Shown piece after piece: positions 7,926-16,556 of a DNA stretch of 64,000 nt (positions within the stretch are counted from its first letter, which is position 1; each line of letters starts with the position of its first letter). The position numbers and the translations under genes are program-made. This DNA comes from CAYXVF01 sp964468125 (GTDB lineage Bacteria > Myxococcota > XYA12-FULL-58-9 > CAYXVF01), in the NCBI GenBank assembly GCA_964468125.1, contig CAYXVF010000017.1:7981-71980 (forward strand), in the 5' to 3' direction. The notes beneath the pieces are model-generated. The model had not been told where the DNA came from, did no database searches, and saw only the letters and a list, made by a program, of their open reading frames with translations.

Positions 7926-10301
7926 TTAGTTTCGAAGTGGCTTGTTCTTCATCAGCATGTGCTGAATTCGGGCGACCGTCTTCTCCTCGCCACAGAGTGA
8001 CATGAACGCTTCGCGTTCGAGGTCGAGGTAGTATTCCTCGGTGAGCTCGGTGCCTGGGCGCACATTGCCGCCGCACAAAATGTGGGCGACCTTGCTCGCA
8101 ACGAGCCCGTCGTGCTCGCTGGCGTATCCACCCTCCTTCAAGCCTTCGACACGCATCAGGATAGTCTCCTTGGCGTCGTAGCCCGCGGCGCGCAAAACCC
8201 TCGGCCTGGCGGGCCGGTAGCCGGCACGTGCCATACCGAGTGCCCGCTGCTTCGCGTTGTAGAGCAAGAGGTCACGGTTGAGCACCATCGAGTCGGTTGC
8301 GCGAATGTAGCGCAACGCGCGCGCCTCTTCGGCGCCGGTAGCGACCTTGGCCATGGCGATGTTCAGGCTCGGCTGCGCGATGAACGGCAGCACGTCCACC
8401 CCTTCCACCCGAGATTCTTCTTCGGTCCAACGCTCGACCATCCGCAGACACCCGCCACCGGCAGGAACGAGGCCGACACCGACCTCGACGAGCCCCATAT
8501 AGGTCTCGGCGAATGCTTCGGTGGCGTCAGCCGCCATCGCGATCTCCGCGCCGCCACCAAGGGTCAGTCCGTGCGGGGCGCTCACCACTGGGACGCCCGC
8601 GTAGCGCACGCGCTGAAGGCCATGCTGCAGCCGTTTGATCATCGGCTCGATCTGGTCAAAAGCCTTCTGTTGCGCGGCCATCATGATCATCATCAGATTT
8701 GCGCCGGCGCCGAAATGCTGACCGTCGTTGCCGATGACCATCGCCTCGAAGTTCTTTTCGGCCTCGTCGCAGGCCTCCCAGAGCATGTCGATGACGTCTT
8801 GGTCGATCGTGTTCATCTTCGTGTGCACTTCGAGGCACACCACGCCGTCGCCGATGTCGATCAGGCTGGCGCCGAGCTTATCGATCACGACGTTTTTCTT
8901 GTCCTCTTTGAGCGCATCGAGGCGAATGTAACGGGGATCGAAGGGCACCTTGCTCTGAGACTTGGCCTTGTAGTCGAAGAAGGTCTTGTCGGCCTCCTGC
9001 GGGCTATAGAAAGTATCAATGCCGCTCTCGACCATGTCGATGACCCAAGCCGGCACCTCCATGCCCTCTTTCTGCATGCGCGCGACCGATTCCTTCACGC
9101 CGATGGCGTCCCAGATCTGAAACGGCCCGAGATCCCAGTTGAAGCCCCAGCGCATGGCCCGGTCGACGTTGACCACGTCATCAGCGATCTCACCCATCAG
9201 ACGGGCCGAGTAGCACAGGCTTCGTGAGAGAATCTTCCACGCAAACTCACTGGCTGTGTCGTCGCCGTTGACCATGATCTTGATACGCTCGCCCGGGTCG
9301 TCCTTCCCCTTTGTAGCGCCGATGGAGTCGTACCGATTCTTGTTCTGCTCTCGGTACTCGAGGGTTTCCTTGTCGAGAACGAAGATCGTCTTGCCCTCTT
9401 TCTTGTAAAAGCCCGCTCCTGCCTTTTGGCCGACGCGACCGCTCTCCACGAGGTCGTGAACCCACTTCGGAGCTTTGAACACCTCGCGCTCCGGATCGTC
9501 TTTCACGAGCTCGTGACAGGTATTCGAGACGTGACCGATCACGTCGATGCCGACCATGTCGCCGAGTCGATAGGTGCCACTCTTTGGCCGGCCCATGGGG
9601 GCCCCGGTGATCGCGTCGACATCTTCGATAGAGAGGCCCATCTCGTCCGCGGTGTGGATCGCGAGCATGGCGGCGTGAATGCCAATGCGGTTGGCGATGA
9701 AGTTGGGCGTATCCTTGGCGTAAACGACGCCTTTGCCGAGCATGTCACCGATGGCGGAGGCCTTTGTGAGGGCTGAGCCTTCGGTCTGCGGTCCGGGGAT
9801 GATCTCGAGCAAGCGCATGTAGCGCACCGGCGAGAAGAAGTGCATGCCGAGAAAGCGCTTCTGCAGCTCGGCGGGGATTGCGTCGGACATGGAGGCGATC
9901 GACAAGCCGCTCGTGTTGCTTGCGAGCAGCGCATCGTCCTTCACGTGGGGGGCGACCTTCTTGAAGAGGTCGAGCTTGATGTCCAGACGCTCGACGACGG
10001 CTTCGATGATCAGGTCCGCGTCTTTGATGCGGTCGATGTGGTCGTCGAAGTTGCCGACCTCGACGAGGCGCGCGGAGTCTTTGTCGTAGAAGGCAGCGGG
10101 CTTGAAATCGAGCGCCGCCTGGAGGCCCTTCGCGGCGAAGCCGTTGCGAGCCGCGGGGTCTTTGAGCTGCTCGCCCTCGAGCTTCGGTGGCACGATATCG
10201 AGAAGGTGCACTTTGACGCCGACCCCGGAGAGGTGGGCCGCGATGTGACTTCCCATGTAGCCAGCTCCGAGTACGGCGGCGGTCTTGATCGGTTGAGCCA
10301 T
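7926..10301 (-). CDS. fadN: 3-hydroxyacyl-CoA dehydrogenase / enoyl-CoA hydratase, FadN type
   Basis: A 791-residue bifunctional beta-oxidation enzyme. The NAD-binding 3-hydroxyacyl-CoA dehydrogenase comes first (Rossmann motif AVLGAGYMGSHIAAHL at about 9-24; HFFSPVRYMRLLEIIPG around 150), followed by a second dehydrogenase C-terminal helical unit near 360-450. The crotonase domain occupies roughly 480-690 (GNDGQHFGAGANL and PHGLTLGGGAEIAMAAD, oxyanion hole and active site). This dehydrogenase-then-hydratase order and the length fit FadN/YusL rather than FadB/FadJ. The start is ATG, preceded by AAGGGA. The upstream spacer carries four copies of the dispersed motif. With fadA it supplies the three last beta-oxidation steps. 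Confidence 0.93.
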   Translation of the reverse strand: MAQPIKTAAVLGAGYMGSHIAAHLSGVGVKVHLLDIVPPKLEGEQLKDPAARNGFAAKGLQAALDFKPAAFYDKDSARLVEVGNFDDHIDRIKDADLIIEAVVERLDIKLDLFKKVAPHVKDDALLASNTSGLSIASMSDAIPAELQKRFLGMHFFSPVRYMRLLEIIPGPQTEGSALTKASAIGDMLGKGVVYAKDTPNFIANRIGIHAAMLAIHTADEMGLSIEDVDAITGAPMGRPKSGTYRLGDMVGIDVIGHVSNTCHELVKDDPEREVFKAPKWVHDLVESGRVGQKAGAGFYKKEGKTIFVLDKETLEYREQNKNRYDSIGATKGKDDPGERIKIMVNGDDTASEFAWKILSRSLCYSARLMGEIADDVVNVDRAMRWGFNWDLGPFQIWDAIGVKESVARMQKEGMEVPAWVIDMVESGIDTFYSPQEADKTFFDYKAKSQSKVPFDPRYIRLDALKEDKKNVVIDKLGASLIDIGDGVVCLEVHTKMNTIDQDVIDMLWEACDEAEKNFEAMVIGNDGQHFGAGANLMMIMMAAQQKAFDQIEPMIKRLQHGLQRVRYAGVPVVSAPHGLTLGGGAEIAMAADATEAFAETYMGLVEVGVGLVPAGGGCLRMVERWTEEESRVEGVDVLPFIAQPSLNIAMAKVATGAEEARALRYIRATDSMVLNRDLLLYNAKQRALGMARAGYRPARPRVLRAAGYDAKETILMRVEGLKEGGYASEHDGLVASKVAHILCGGNVRPGTELTEEYYLDLEREAFMSLCGEEKTVARIQHMLMKNKPLRN

Positions 10302-10343
10302 GGTTGGATTCCCTTTTTTTCCTTTGATTCCTTACCCCGGCGC

Positions 10344-10501
10344 GACGCTGGCACCGTTTGTTCGCACCGTTCACTTTGTCTCAGTGCGTCAGGGACCGGC
10401 AGCCTACAAAGGACGTTGGCACCACGCAACAACTACCGAACCGGATTCGGACCTTCGAGGCCCCCTCGAGACGCTGGCACCTATGACCGCACGCTGGCAC
10501 C
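10344..10501. repeat. Cluster of the dispersed motif in the fadN upstream spacer
   Basis: The spacer between two divergent genes holds GACGCTGGCACC at 10344-10355 and 10470-10481, CACGCTGGCACC at 10490-10501 and the variant GACGTTGGCACC at 10412-10423. All lie in the same orientation. The first copy runs straight into two 13-base units that begin GCACCGTT (10351-10363 and 10364-10376). The last two copies are 20 bases apart. No gene is seen in 10302-10510. Any promoter of fadN must share this spacer with the repeats. Confidence 0.85.
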
Positions 10502-10510
10502 CTGGCGGTC

Positions 10511-10873
10511 ATGAGCGAAAGGATTGAAACGTTGTTTGTTTACGGAACCCTGATGCGGGGCGAGCCGGGGCACCATCACATGGCCGGGTGCCGATTCGTT
10601 TGCGAAGACCAGACGGTGAGCGGTTACGGTCTCGTGCACGTCACCTGGTATCCAGGCCTGGTGCCGCACGCCGGGGGCACCGTCTTCGGCGAGGTCTACG
10701 AGGTGCCCACATCTCGCTGGGCGACGCTCGATGCCTACGAAGACTGTCCCGAATTTTATGAGCGAACAGCGATCCCTCTCGCATCTGGAAGACATCCGCA
10801 GGCCTACTTCTACCGTCGTCCCGAGGGTCTTCCCCTCATTGCTTCTGGCGACTGGCGGCGCCGCACCCCTTGA
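10511..10873 (+). CDS. Gamma-glutamylcyclotransferase-like (AIG2/GGCT) protein
   Basis: A 120-residue protein with the GGCT-like fold signature at its N-terminus (LFVYGTLMRGEPGHHHM) and the conserved acidic region DAYEDCPEFYER, where the family places its catalytic Glu. It continues with AYFYRRPEGLP and ends at the short length usual for the family. Such enzymes remove gamma-glutamyl groups from peptides or amines as 5-oxoproline; the exact substrate cannot be told. It is divergent from fadN and followed by panB 121 bases later. The spacer in front of it is crowded with the dispersed motif. Confidence 0.85.
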   Translation: MSERIETLFVYGTLMRGEPGHHHMAGCRFVCEDQTVSGYGLVHVTWYPGLVPHAGGTVFGEVYEVPTSRWATLDAYEDCPEFYERTAIPLASGRHPQAYFYRRPEGLPLIASGDWRRRTP

Positions 10874-10994
10874 AGAATCTGCTCCCCATTACGTATACCG
10901 CGGATGCGTTTACCGATGTGGTCCCGACCCTATGGTAGGTGCAACTCGTTGAAGCTTGGATCCCGAGAGGGACCGAGACGGATAGATATCGATC

Positions 10995-11867
10995 ATGAGG
11001 AATTCCCCGATCACCGCCCTCGATTTGCGCGCGCGCAAAGCACCCGCTTCGCGGATTGTGATGACCACGGCCTACGACGCGACCTTGGCGGCCCTTCTCG
11101 ATCCGGCCGTCGACGCGATTCTGGTCGGAGACTCGCTCGGGATGGTCGTCCAAGGGCACGAAAACACGCTCAAGGTCACACTCGAGCACGTGATCTACCA
11201 TACCGCCGCTGTCGCGCGGGTCTGCAAACACGCGCATGTCGTCGGCGATCTACCGTTCATGACCTATCAAATTTCCGCCGAGCAGGCGCTCGAGTCCGCG
11301 GGTCGACTGATGGCCGAGGGCTCCGCGCACTCCGTCAAGCTCGAAGGCGGCCGCGACATTGCACCGACTGTGGAGCGACTCGTACGCGCGGGAATCCCGG
11401 TGATGGGACACGTGGGACTAACGCCACAGAGTGTCCATCAACTCGGCGGTTTCAAGGTACAGGGACGGGGCCGCGATGCAGCGGACGCTCTTCTCGAAGA
11501 CGCACTCGCGCTACAAGACGCGGGCGCCTACGCCTTGGTTCTCGAAATGGTACCGTTGGAGCTGGCGCAACGAGTCACGGAAACCCTGGAAATCCCGACA
11601 ATCGGGATCGGCGCGGGCGTCCATTGCGACGGTCAAGTTCTCGTCAGCTATGACCTTCTGGGACTCAATCCGAGTTTCAAGCCGCGATTCGTTCATCGTT
11701 ATGCGAACCTGGCAAGAGAGGTATCCGAGGCGATAGGAAACTACGCCCGAGATGTTCGCGACGGCGTATTCCCTGGCACGGAGCACAGCTTCCGAGCTAC
11801 ACCCCTCGAGGTGGTGGAAGCGGAGGACGCGGTCCCCTATGAGGGTCCCCGCAGCGCCGAGCAATAG
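10995..11867 (+). CDS. panB: 3-methyl-2-oxobutanoate hydroxymethyltransferase
   Basis: Ketopantoate synthesis from 2-oxoisovalerate and methylene-tetrahydrofolate, the first committed step of pantothenate and CoA synthesis. The 290-residue protein has the family motifs TTAYDATLAALL, ILVGDSLGMVVQGHENTL (Mg-binding Asp), VVGDLPFMTYQIS, SVKLEGG, MGHVGLTPQSVHQLGGFKVQG and IGIGAGVHCDGQVLVSYDLLGL. The length fits a complete enzyme. It lies 41 bases upstream of panC on the same strand, so the two are likely co-transcribed. No panD is present in the window. Confidence 0.96.
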   Translation: MRNSPITALDLRARKAPASRIVMTTAYDATLAALLDPAVDAILVGDSLGMVVQGHENTLKVTLEHVIYHTAAVARVCKHAHVVGDLPFMTYQISAEQALESAGRLMAEGSAHSVKLEGGRDIAPTVERLVRAGIPVMGHVGLTPQSVHQLGGFKVQGRGRDAADALLEDALALQDAGAYALVLEMVPLELAQRVTETLEIPTIGIGAGVHCDGQVLVSYDLLGLNPSFKPRFVHRYANLAREVSEAIGNYARDVRDGVFPGTEHSFRATPLEVVEAEDAVPYEGPRSAEQ

Positions 11868-11908
11868 GCGCCTAATCAATCCGCTCTCCCCTGAATAGGA
11901 TGTGAGCG

Positions 11909-12805
11909 ATGCTGGCTTGGAGCTTTTCGGTCGATACCCCCTACTTGCGACTGTCGCATGCGATGAGAATCACCTCCGAACCACGCGATTTGAAGGCCTG
12001 GTCCGAAGCGCAGCAACTCGCGGGCCACAGAGTGGCAATCGTCCCTACGATGGGATTCTTGCACGACGGCCACCTGAGTCTCGTTCGGCTCGCGCGTGCA
12101 CACGCGGACAAGGTGATCGTTTCGATCTTTGTGAACCCCACACAATTCGGTCCTACGGAGGACCTCGAACGCTACCCGCGAGACCTCGAAGGCGACCTGA
12201 ACAAGCTGCGCTCCGCCGGGGTTGACGTCGCTTTTGTCCCGGAACCCGAGGCGATCTATCCGGACGGCTTCGACACCTACATCGAACCGGCGACTCTTGG
12301 CGATGACCTCTGCGGCGCGGCGCGGCCGGGCCACTTCCGAGGGGTGTGTACTGTGGTTGCCCTTCTCCTGCGCATGAGCGCTGCGAATCTGTTGGTCTTG
12401 GGCGAAAAGGACTTTCAGCAGCTGCAGATCGTTCGACGAATGGTGGCAGACTTATGGCTCGACGTGGAGGTGATGTCTGGCCCCACGGTGCGAGAATCCG
12501 ACGGGCTCGCACTGAGCTCGCGCAACAGCTACCTATCAGCAGCCGAGCGCGAGTGGGCACGCGCAATACCCCGGGCTCTCGATCGGGTAGCCACTCAGTT
12601 TGCAAAAGGAGACCGCGACGTTGCGAGTTTGATTCGAACCGCGGTCGGAACGCTCGAAGAAGCCCCCCTGGACATCGAGTATGTCCGCATCGTCGATGCG
12701 GAGTCTCTCAGGCCTCAGCTCACGGTCGAGCGAAGCGCGGTGATCGCGGTCGCAGCCCGGGCGGGCACGACGCGTTTGATCGACAACCGACTGCTTTCGC
12801 CCTGA
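11909..12805 (+). CDS. panC: Pantothenate synthetase (pantoate-beta-alanine ligase)
   Basis: ATP-dependent joining of pantoate and beta-alanine. Motifs: VPTMGFLHDGHLSLVRLAR (HxGH nucleotide site), VSIFVNPTQFGPTEDLERYPR, GHFRGVCTVVALLL, VLGEKDFQQLQIVRRM and SDGLALSSRNSYLS (KMSKS-equivalent loop). The total of 298 residues is slightly long at the N-terminus. The first ATG (11909) has an AGGATG ribosome-site-like sequence before it; the alternative ATG at 11963 gives a product closer to the usual start but has a poorer ribosome site. It ends four bases from the convergent PilZ/AMIN gene. Confidence 0.96.
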   Translation: MLAWSFSVDTPYLRLSHAMRITSEPRDLKAWSEAQQLAGHRVAIVPTMGFLHDGHLSLVRLARAHADKVIVSIFVNPTQFGPTEDLERYPRDLEGDLNKLRSAGVDVAFVPEPEAIYPDGFDTYIEPATLGDDLCGAARPGHFRGVCTVVALLLRMSAANLLVLGEKDFQQLQIVRRMVADLWLDVEVMSGPTVRESDGLALSSRNSYLSAAEREWARAIPRALDRVATQFAKGDRDVASLIRTAVGTLEEAPLDIEYVRIVDAESLRPQLTVERSAVIAVAARAGTTRLIDNRLLSP

Positions 12806-12809
12806 GTTC

Positions 12810-14371
12810 TCAGTCTTCGCTTTCGAGACTAACGACGAGTGCATTCCCATCGGGGCGGGGTTCTTCCGCGAGCGTGGCATCGCCATCGACGTCGAGGACG
12901 AAACGTACCTTGTCAGGGTGACGCCCGACGCGGACGCGGTGGATCAATGGATTAGCGAGCTCGTAGCTGGCCTGGGCAAAGGCACTCTGCCGACCGTGAA
13001 CATCGATGACGTAGCGCTTCGGGTTCTCGAGCCAGAAGGTGCTGTGCTCGCTGGCCGGCCCGTCGACTTCGAGCAGGAGCTCGACACGACCGTCGAGTTG
13101 ACGAAGCTCCGGAGCGAGCGCCCGCGCGCTCGTGCCAGCGTCCGATTCGGAGGCGTTCCCCGACGCCACGGCGGCCGACTCGCTGCCTTCAGGCGCAGCT
13201 TCAATTGTGCCAGCGTCGGCGGTGCCGTCGGCGGTGCCNNNNNNNNNNNNNNNNNNNNNNNNNNNNNNNNNNNNNNNNNNNNNNNNNNNNNNNNNNNNNN
13301 NNNNNNNNNNNNNNNNNNNNNNNNNNNNNNNNNNNNNNCGTCGGCGGTGCCGTCGGCGGTGCCAGCGTCTTCTCGTGCCCCACCCCCGGTGGCCGTCGAT
13401 GCCTCCGGTGCCTCCGGCAGGACATCGCGCCAGTCGCCGTCATCGCTCGCGACGTGGATCTTCGGCGCCTCCGCGGGCTCGGGGGTGCCAACGCCTCGTT
13501 CGTTCACGGTAAGCGCTGAGGTGATCGCCGCAGCCACGAGCAATCCCGCGGCAAGTCCTAGAATCCCGGGCAAATGGCTTCCTCGTGGACGGGGCGGCGC
13601 TTTCACCGGCGGGGCCTCTGGGGCAGCGGGTTCGAGGTCAACCTCGGGGAGCGACCAACTCGCGACCGTTCCGCTCGAGCGTGAATCCACGACCTCGCGC
13701 AGCGAGGCGCGCTCTTCCTCGCTCAAGCCGACGAACTCGCAGCCATAGAGAGCGTTTCCGTGGCCGTCGCTACGCCGCCAGGCAACGACGCACAGGTAGG
13801 GATTGGGCTCGTCGAGAAACCCGAGGCGAAAACGCACCCAAATGCGCTGTCCTGGGGTCAGGTCACATTCGGCAGTCATGGCAACGCCACCAACGGAGAG
13901 GTTCAGAATCGCTCCCCCAACTTGGCCTTCAACCCCTTCGACCTGAAGCTCCGCGGGCATCGTGAACCACACCCGGGCCGAGGGTAGCTCTTCGACCGTC
14001 ATCAGCGGCTGCCCATGTCCCGCGTCTACCGCCGGCGTCGTCGCCATTGGGGTCGCTTCGCTTGGCAACTCGGGCAGTTCGAGCTCAGCCGCTTCGTCCA
14101 TCTGGCCCGAGTCCCAGGCGCTGGTGCCAGCGTCCAAGGACGCGTTGATGACGTCGAGTGCCTCGCGCAGCTGTTCTTCCGCGCTCATTGCGGCTTCGGC
14201 CAAACTAGAAGCATGGGTGCCAGCGTCCTCTTCCTCCGACGCTGGCACGGGAATCGAGCTCTCCTCCAAGTCTGACCATTGCTCAGGCCCAGAGGGGGTG
14301 AGCTCAATGGGTGTCTGGCCCAGCCAAGAGTCGAAATCCACGACAGGACGATTTTCTGAACGGTGCTCCAC
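12810..14371 (-). CDS. PilZ domain, transmembrane and AMIN domain protein (interrupted by an assembly gap)
   Basis: One gene is split only by the N run. The N-terminal part has an acidic linker (rich in DAGT/SDAG-like words), a PilZ domain at about 140-245 (ILNLSVGGVAMTAEC, the NxSxxG element; VRFRLGF; ALYGCEFVGLSEEER), then one TM helix (LPGILGLAAGLLVAAAITSAL). Before the gap it reads GTADGTAD; after the gap, one frame over, it reads GTADGTADAGT and continues into an AMIN-like C-terminus (VELLLEVDGPASEHSTFWLE, NPKRYVIDVHG, VRVGRHPDKVRFVLDVDG) ending at 12810. The gap is exactly 100 N, a placeholder, so the frame change is artificial. The RxxxR c-di-GMP motif of PilZ is absent. It may link a cytoplasmic signal to the envelope or cell wall. 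Confidence 0.8.
13131..13369 (-). repeat. Anchored 12-base tandem array with dispersed-motif copies, containing the gap
   Basis: On the reverse strand GACGCTG (13363-13369) is followed by GCACCGCCGACG units (13351-13362, 13339-13350), then the N run, then two more units (13226-13237, 13214-13225). The last unit flows into CTGGCAC, recreating the anchor (13207-13217). A further motif copy lies at 13131-13142. The unit is 12 bases, so any copy number keeps frame and adds GTAD residues. The true copy number is hidden by the gap. Confidence 0.88.
13239..13338. other. Assembly gap (100 N)
   Basis: Exactly 100 unknown bases with the same 12-base repeat on both sides. This is the standard placeholder for a gap of unknown length, and the flanks explain why assembly failed here. 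Confidence 0.97.
14123..14249. repeat. Three dispersed-motif copies, two as an inverted pair
   Basis: GGTGCCAGCGTC at 14123-14134 and 14216-14227, then GACGCTGGCACG at 14238-14249. The second and third can pair as an 11-bp stem with a loop of about 10 bases. All lie inside the PilZ/AMIN gene, where they encode DAGT (twice) and VPAS. Confidence 0.85.
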
Positions 14372-14596
14372 GCCAACCTCCGCTGGTCAATACCTGCTGA
14401 AAAGTACGACATGGCGTTACATCCCCCAAAAAAGTCGCAAGTGGAGGCGCCAAGCAGCGCCGAGCCTGGAAAATGTCGGATCGCTGAGGGATAGGACGAC
14501 ACTGCAGCCGGCGGGCGATGGTCGCCCGCGCCGAGGTTGCTCCAAATGGTACCGGACCATCTCCACAAGAGAGGGACGCAATACAGGAGCCAAGGT

Positions 14597-15082
14597 ATGG
14601 CCGGTGTGAACAAAGTGATTCTGATCGGAAATCTCGGGCAAGACCCCGAGGTGCGCTACAGCGCCAGCGGCAGCCCCGTCGCGAATTTTAGCATCGCCAC
14701 GAGCGAGAGCTGGAACGACAAGAACGGTCAGCGCCAGGAGCGCACGGAATGGCACCGCATCGTCGCGTGGGGCAAGCTTGCGGAGCTTTGCGGTGAGTAT
14801 CTCGCCAAGGGCAGGCAGGTTTATGTCGAAGGACGCCTGCAGACACGCAACTGGGAAGACCGCGACGGCAACAAACGCTACACCACTGAGATCATCGCGA
14901 ACCAAGTGACCTTCCTCGGAGGGAGAGGCGAGGCGAGCACAGGCGGCGGCCGTCGCAATTATGACGAAGGAGGCGGTGGCGGCTATGACGCACCGAGTGG
15001 AAGCGGCTCCGGCGGTGGCAACAACGGCGGTGGATACGATTACGGTCCTCCTCCGATGACCGACGACGACGTGCCCTTCTGA
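14597..15082 (+). CDS. ssb: Single-stranded DNA-binding protein
   Basis: Replication and repair protein that coats single-stranded DNA. The ATG at 14597 follows AGGAGCCAAGGT and gives MAGVNKVILIGNLGQDPEVRY, the standard SSB start; upstream in-frame codons are not needed. The OB fold covers about residues 1-112 (FSIATSESWNDKNG, EWHRIVAWGKLAELCGEYL, KGRQVYVEGRLQTRNW). A Gly-rich flexible tail follows, and the chain ends in the acidic tip DDDVPF, which binds partner proteins. The 161-residue length is normal. No operon partner is obvious; the next gene starts 53 bases downstream. Confidence 0.96.
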   Translation: MAGVNKVILIGNLGQDPEVRYSASGSPVANFSIATSESWNDKNGQRQERTEWHRIVAWGKLAELCGEYLAKGRQVYVEGRLQTRNWEDRDGNKRYTTEIIANQVTFLGGRGEASTGGGRRNYDEGGGGGYDAPSGSGSGGGNNGGGYDYGPPPMTDDDVPF

Positions 15083-15135
15083 GCCACATTCGTGTGGAGA
15101 TGCGTCGGTTCCGCTAGAATCCAGCGGGTTGACCG

Positions 15136-16542
15136 ATGGGAAATGAACCGACGCATAAACCTGTTTGGACCCGGCTGACCGATGCGGTCACCGGGCTCGC
15201 TCGCCGTGACCTTGCCTCGCTATCGCGGGCCAAGCGCATCGCCATTCAAAACGTGCGCGTTGCCCTGCTCGTTTCGCGCTCCGACGTCTACCAACGCGTT
15301 CGACTGCATGCGCAGGCCTTGTCACTGAAAACGTTGCTAGCGGTGGTTCCACTGTTCGCAGTTGTCTTCGCCATCTTCAAAGGCTTCGGTGGTCTCGAGT
15401 CCGTGCAGAGCGACCTCGAAGAGCTCATCCTTCACAATCTTGCGGCGTCGGAACAGCTACGCGCCGTGGTGCATGAGCACCTCGGCAACTTTCTCTCGAA
15501 CGTTGAAGGCGGCCAACTCGGCCCGGTCTCGGTCGTAATTCTGGTATTCTCGGTCCTTTCGCTCCTCAGCCACATCGAAGACTCGGTGAATGCGGTGTTC
15601 GGAGTGACACAGAGGCGACCTCTTGCTCTTCGTTTTGTGACCTATTGGGCGATCCTAACGCTCGGTCCCCTGGTGCTCGGCGCATCATTGACACTCACGG
15701 GCGCTCTGCAAGTGGGTGCGGTGCGCGCGGCCATCGATGCTCTGCCAGGTGTATCGCAGCTGTTGATCTCGGCGACGCCACTACTGATCTCATGGTTGGG
15801 TTTCACCGCCCTCTACGTGGTGGTCCCCAACACGCGAGTTCGCATACGCTCGGCGTTTTTCGCCGCACTCGTAGCCGGCACCGCTTGGAATATCTTGAAG
15901 TATCTCTACGCACTCTACGCCTCCCACGCGGTGACAGTGCAGAACATTTATGGGTCACTCGCGGCGATCCCCCTCTTCATGCTCTGGATCTGGTTGTCCT
16001 GGATCCTCGTGCTCTACGGCGCACAACTGACCTTCGCCTACGAAAACGCCACCACTTTTTGGCGGGAGCGGGATACGACTCATCCGTCGCCGAGCAGCCG
16101 CGAATTGATGGCGACCCGGATTTTTTTGGACATCACGCGCTCCTTCACATTTGGCACCGCGCCACCCACACCCGCGGAGCTCTCCGAGCGCTTGGGGTTG
16201 GCGCGCCGATTCGTCGACGACGTCTGCTCCGTGCTCCGCGAGGCCGGATTCACCCATGCGTTGGAGTTCGGCGGCCTCGTGCCCGCGCGAGATGCGGCCA
16301 CGGTCACCGTCGAGGACCTGGTCGTCAGCTTGCGGGAAGGTCAAGGGCAAGCCGTCGAGCTCCCCGCAGACGACGCTACCCAGCAGCTACGCGAGCTGCT
16401 CTCGAAAGCCCACGGCCGTTCCCTCCTGGAAGAAGTAGACTTCGCGAGCCTCGCTCGAACCCATCCCCCGCACGCCGCGCCGAGCGCTCCCACATCCACT
16501 GAACCGGATGGCGTTGACGCGCCCGCCGTGGACATTCACTGA
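15136..16542 (+). CDS. YihY/BrkB-family inner-membrane protein
   Basis: A 468-residue integral membrane protein of the BrkB/YihY (once called RNase BN) family. It has about six TM segments between residues 60 and 310, for example LLAVVPLFAVVFAIFKGF, PVSVVILVFSVLSLLSHIED (family-typical), FVTYWAILTLGPLVLGASL and AIPLFMLWIWLSWILVLYGA, the last being the classic C-terminal helix of the family. The final 140 residues form a soluble extension with a winged-helix-like stretch (TPAELSERLGLARRFVDDVC, then SVLREAGFTHAL). The function of the family is unknown; roles in envelope transport are proposed. ATG start. Confidence 0.88.
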   Translation: MGNEPTHKPVWTRLTDAVTGLARRDLASLSRAKRIAIQNVRVALLVSRSDVYQRVRLHAQALSLKTLLAVVPLFAVVFAIFKGFGGLESVQSDLEELILHNLAASEQLRAVVHEHLGNFLSNVEGGQLGPVSVVILVFSVLSLLSHIEDSVNAVFGVTQRRPLALRFVTYWAILTLGPLVLGASLTLTGALQVGAVRAAIDALPGVSQLLISATPLLISWLGFTALYVVVPNTRVRIRSAFFAALVAGTAWNILKYLYALYASHAVTVQNIYGSLAAIPLFMLWIWLSWILVLYGAQLTFAYENATTFWRERDTTHPSPSSRELMATRIFLDITRSFTFGTAPPTPAELSERLGLARRFVDDVCSVLREAGFTHALEFGGLVPARDAATVTVEDLVVSLREGQGQAVELPADDATQQLRELLSKAHGRSLLEEVDFASLARTHPPHAAPSAPTSTEPDGVDAPAVDIH

Positions 16543-16556
16543 GCGGGGGGGCGACG

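Noticed and set aside
8082..9227. A 381-residue plus-strand open frame
   Set aside because: It is a mirror of the fadN gene; the composition (His, Arg, Asp-Val-His) is typical of an antisense shadow.
10874..10994. A riboswitch or strong promoter before panB
   Set aside because: I saw only weak -35/-10-like words and no conserved leader structure.
12944..13240. A true frameshift in the PilZ gene
   Set aside because: The shift is produced by the arbitrary 100-N filler; both flanks share the same repeat frame when the gap length is ignored.
13207..13369. A CRISPR-like repeat at the gap
   Set aside because: The units are 12 bases, directly adjacent and without spacers, so it is a tandem array and not CRISPR.
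15084..15097. A terminator after ssb (CCACA-TTCG-TGTGG)
   Set aside because: The stem has only five pairs and no T run follows.
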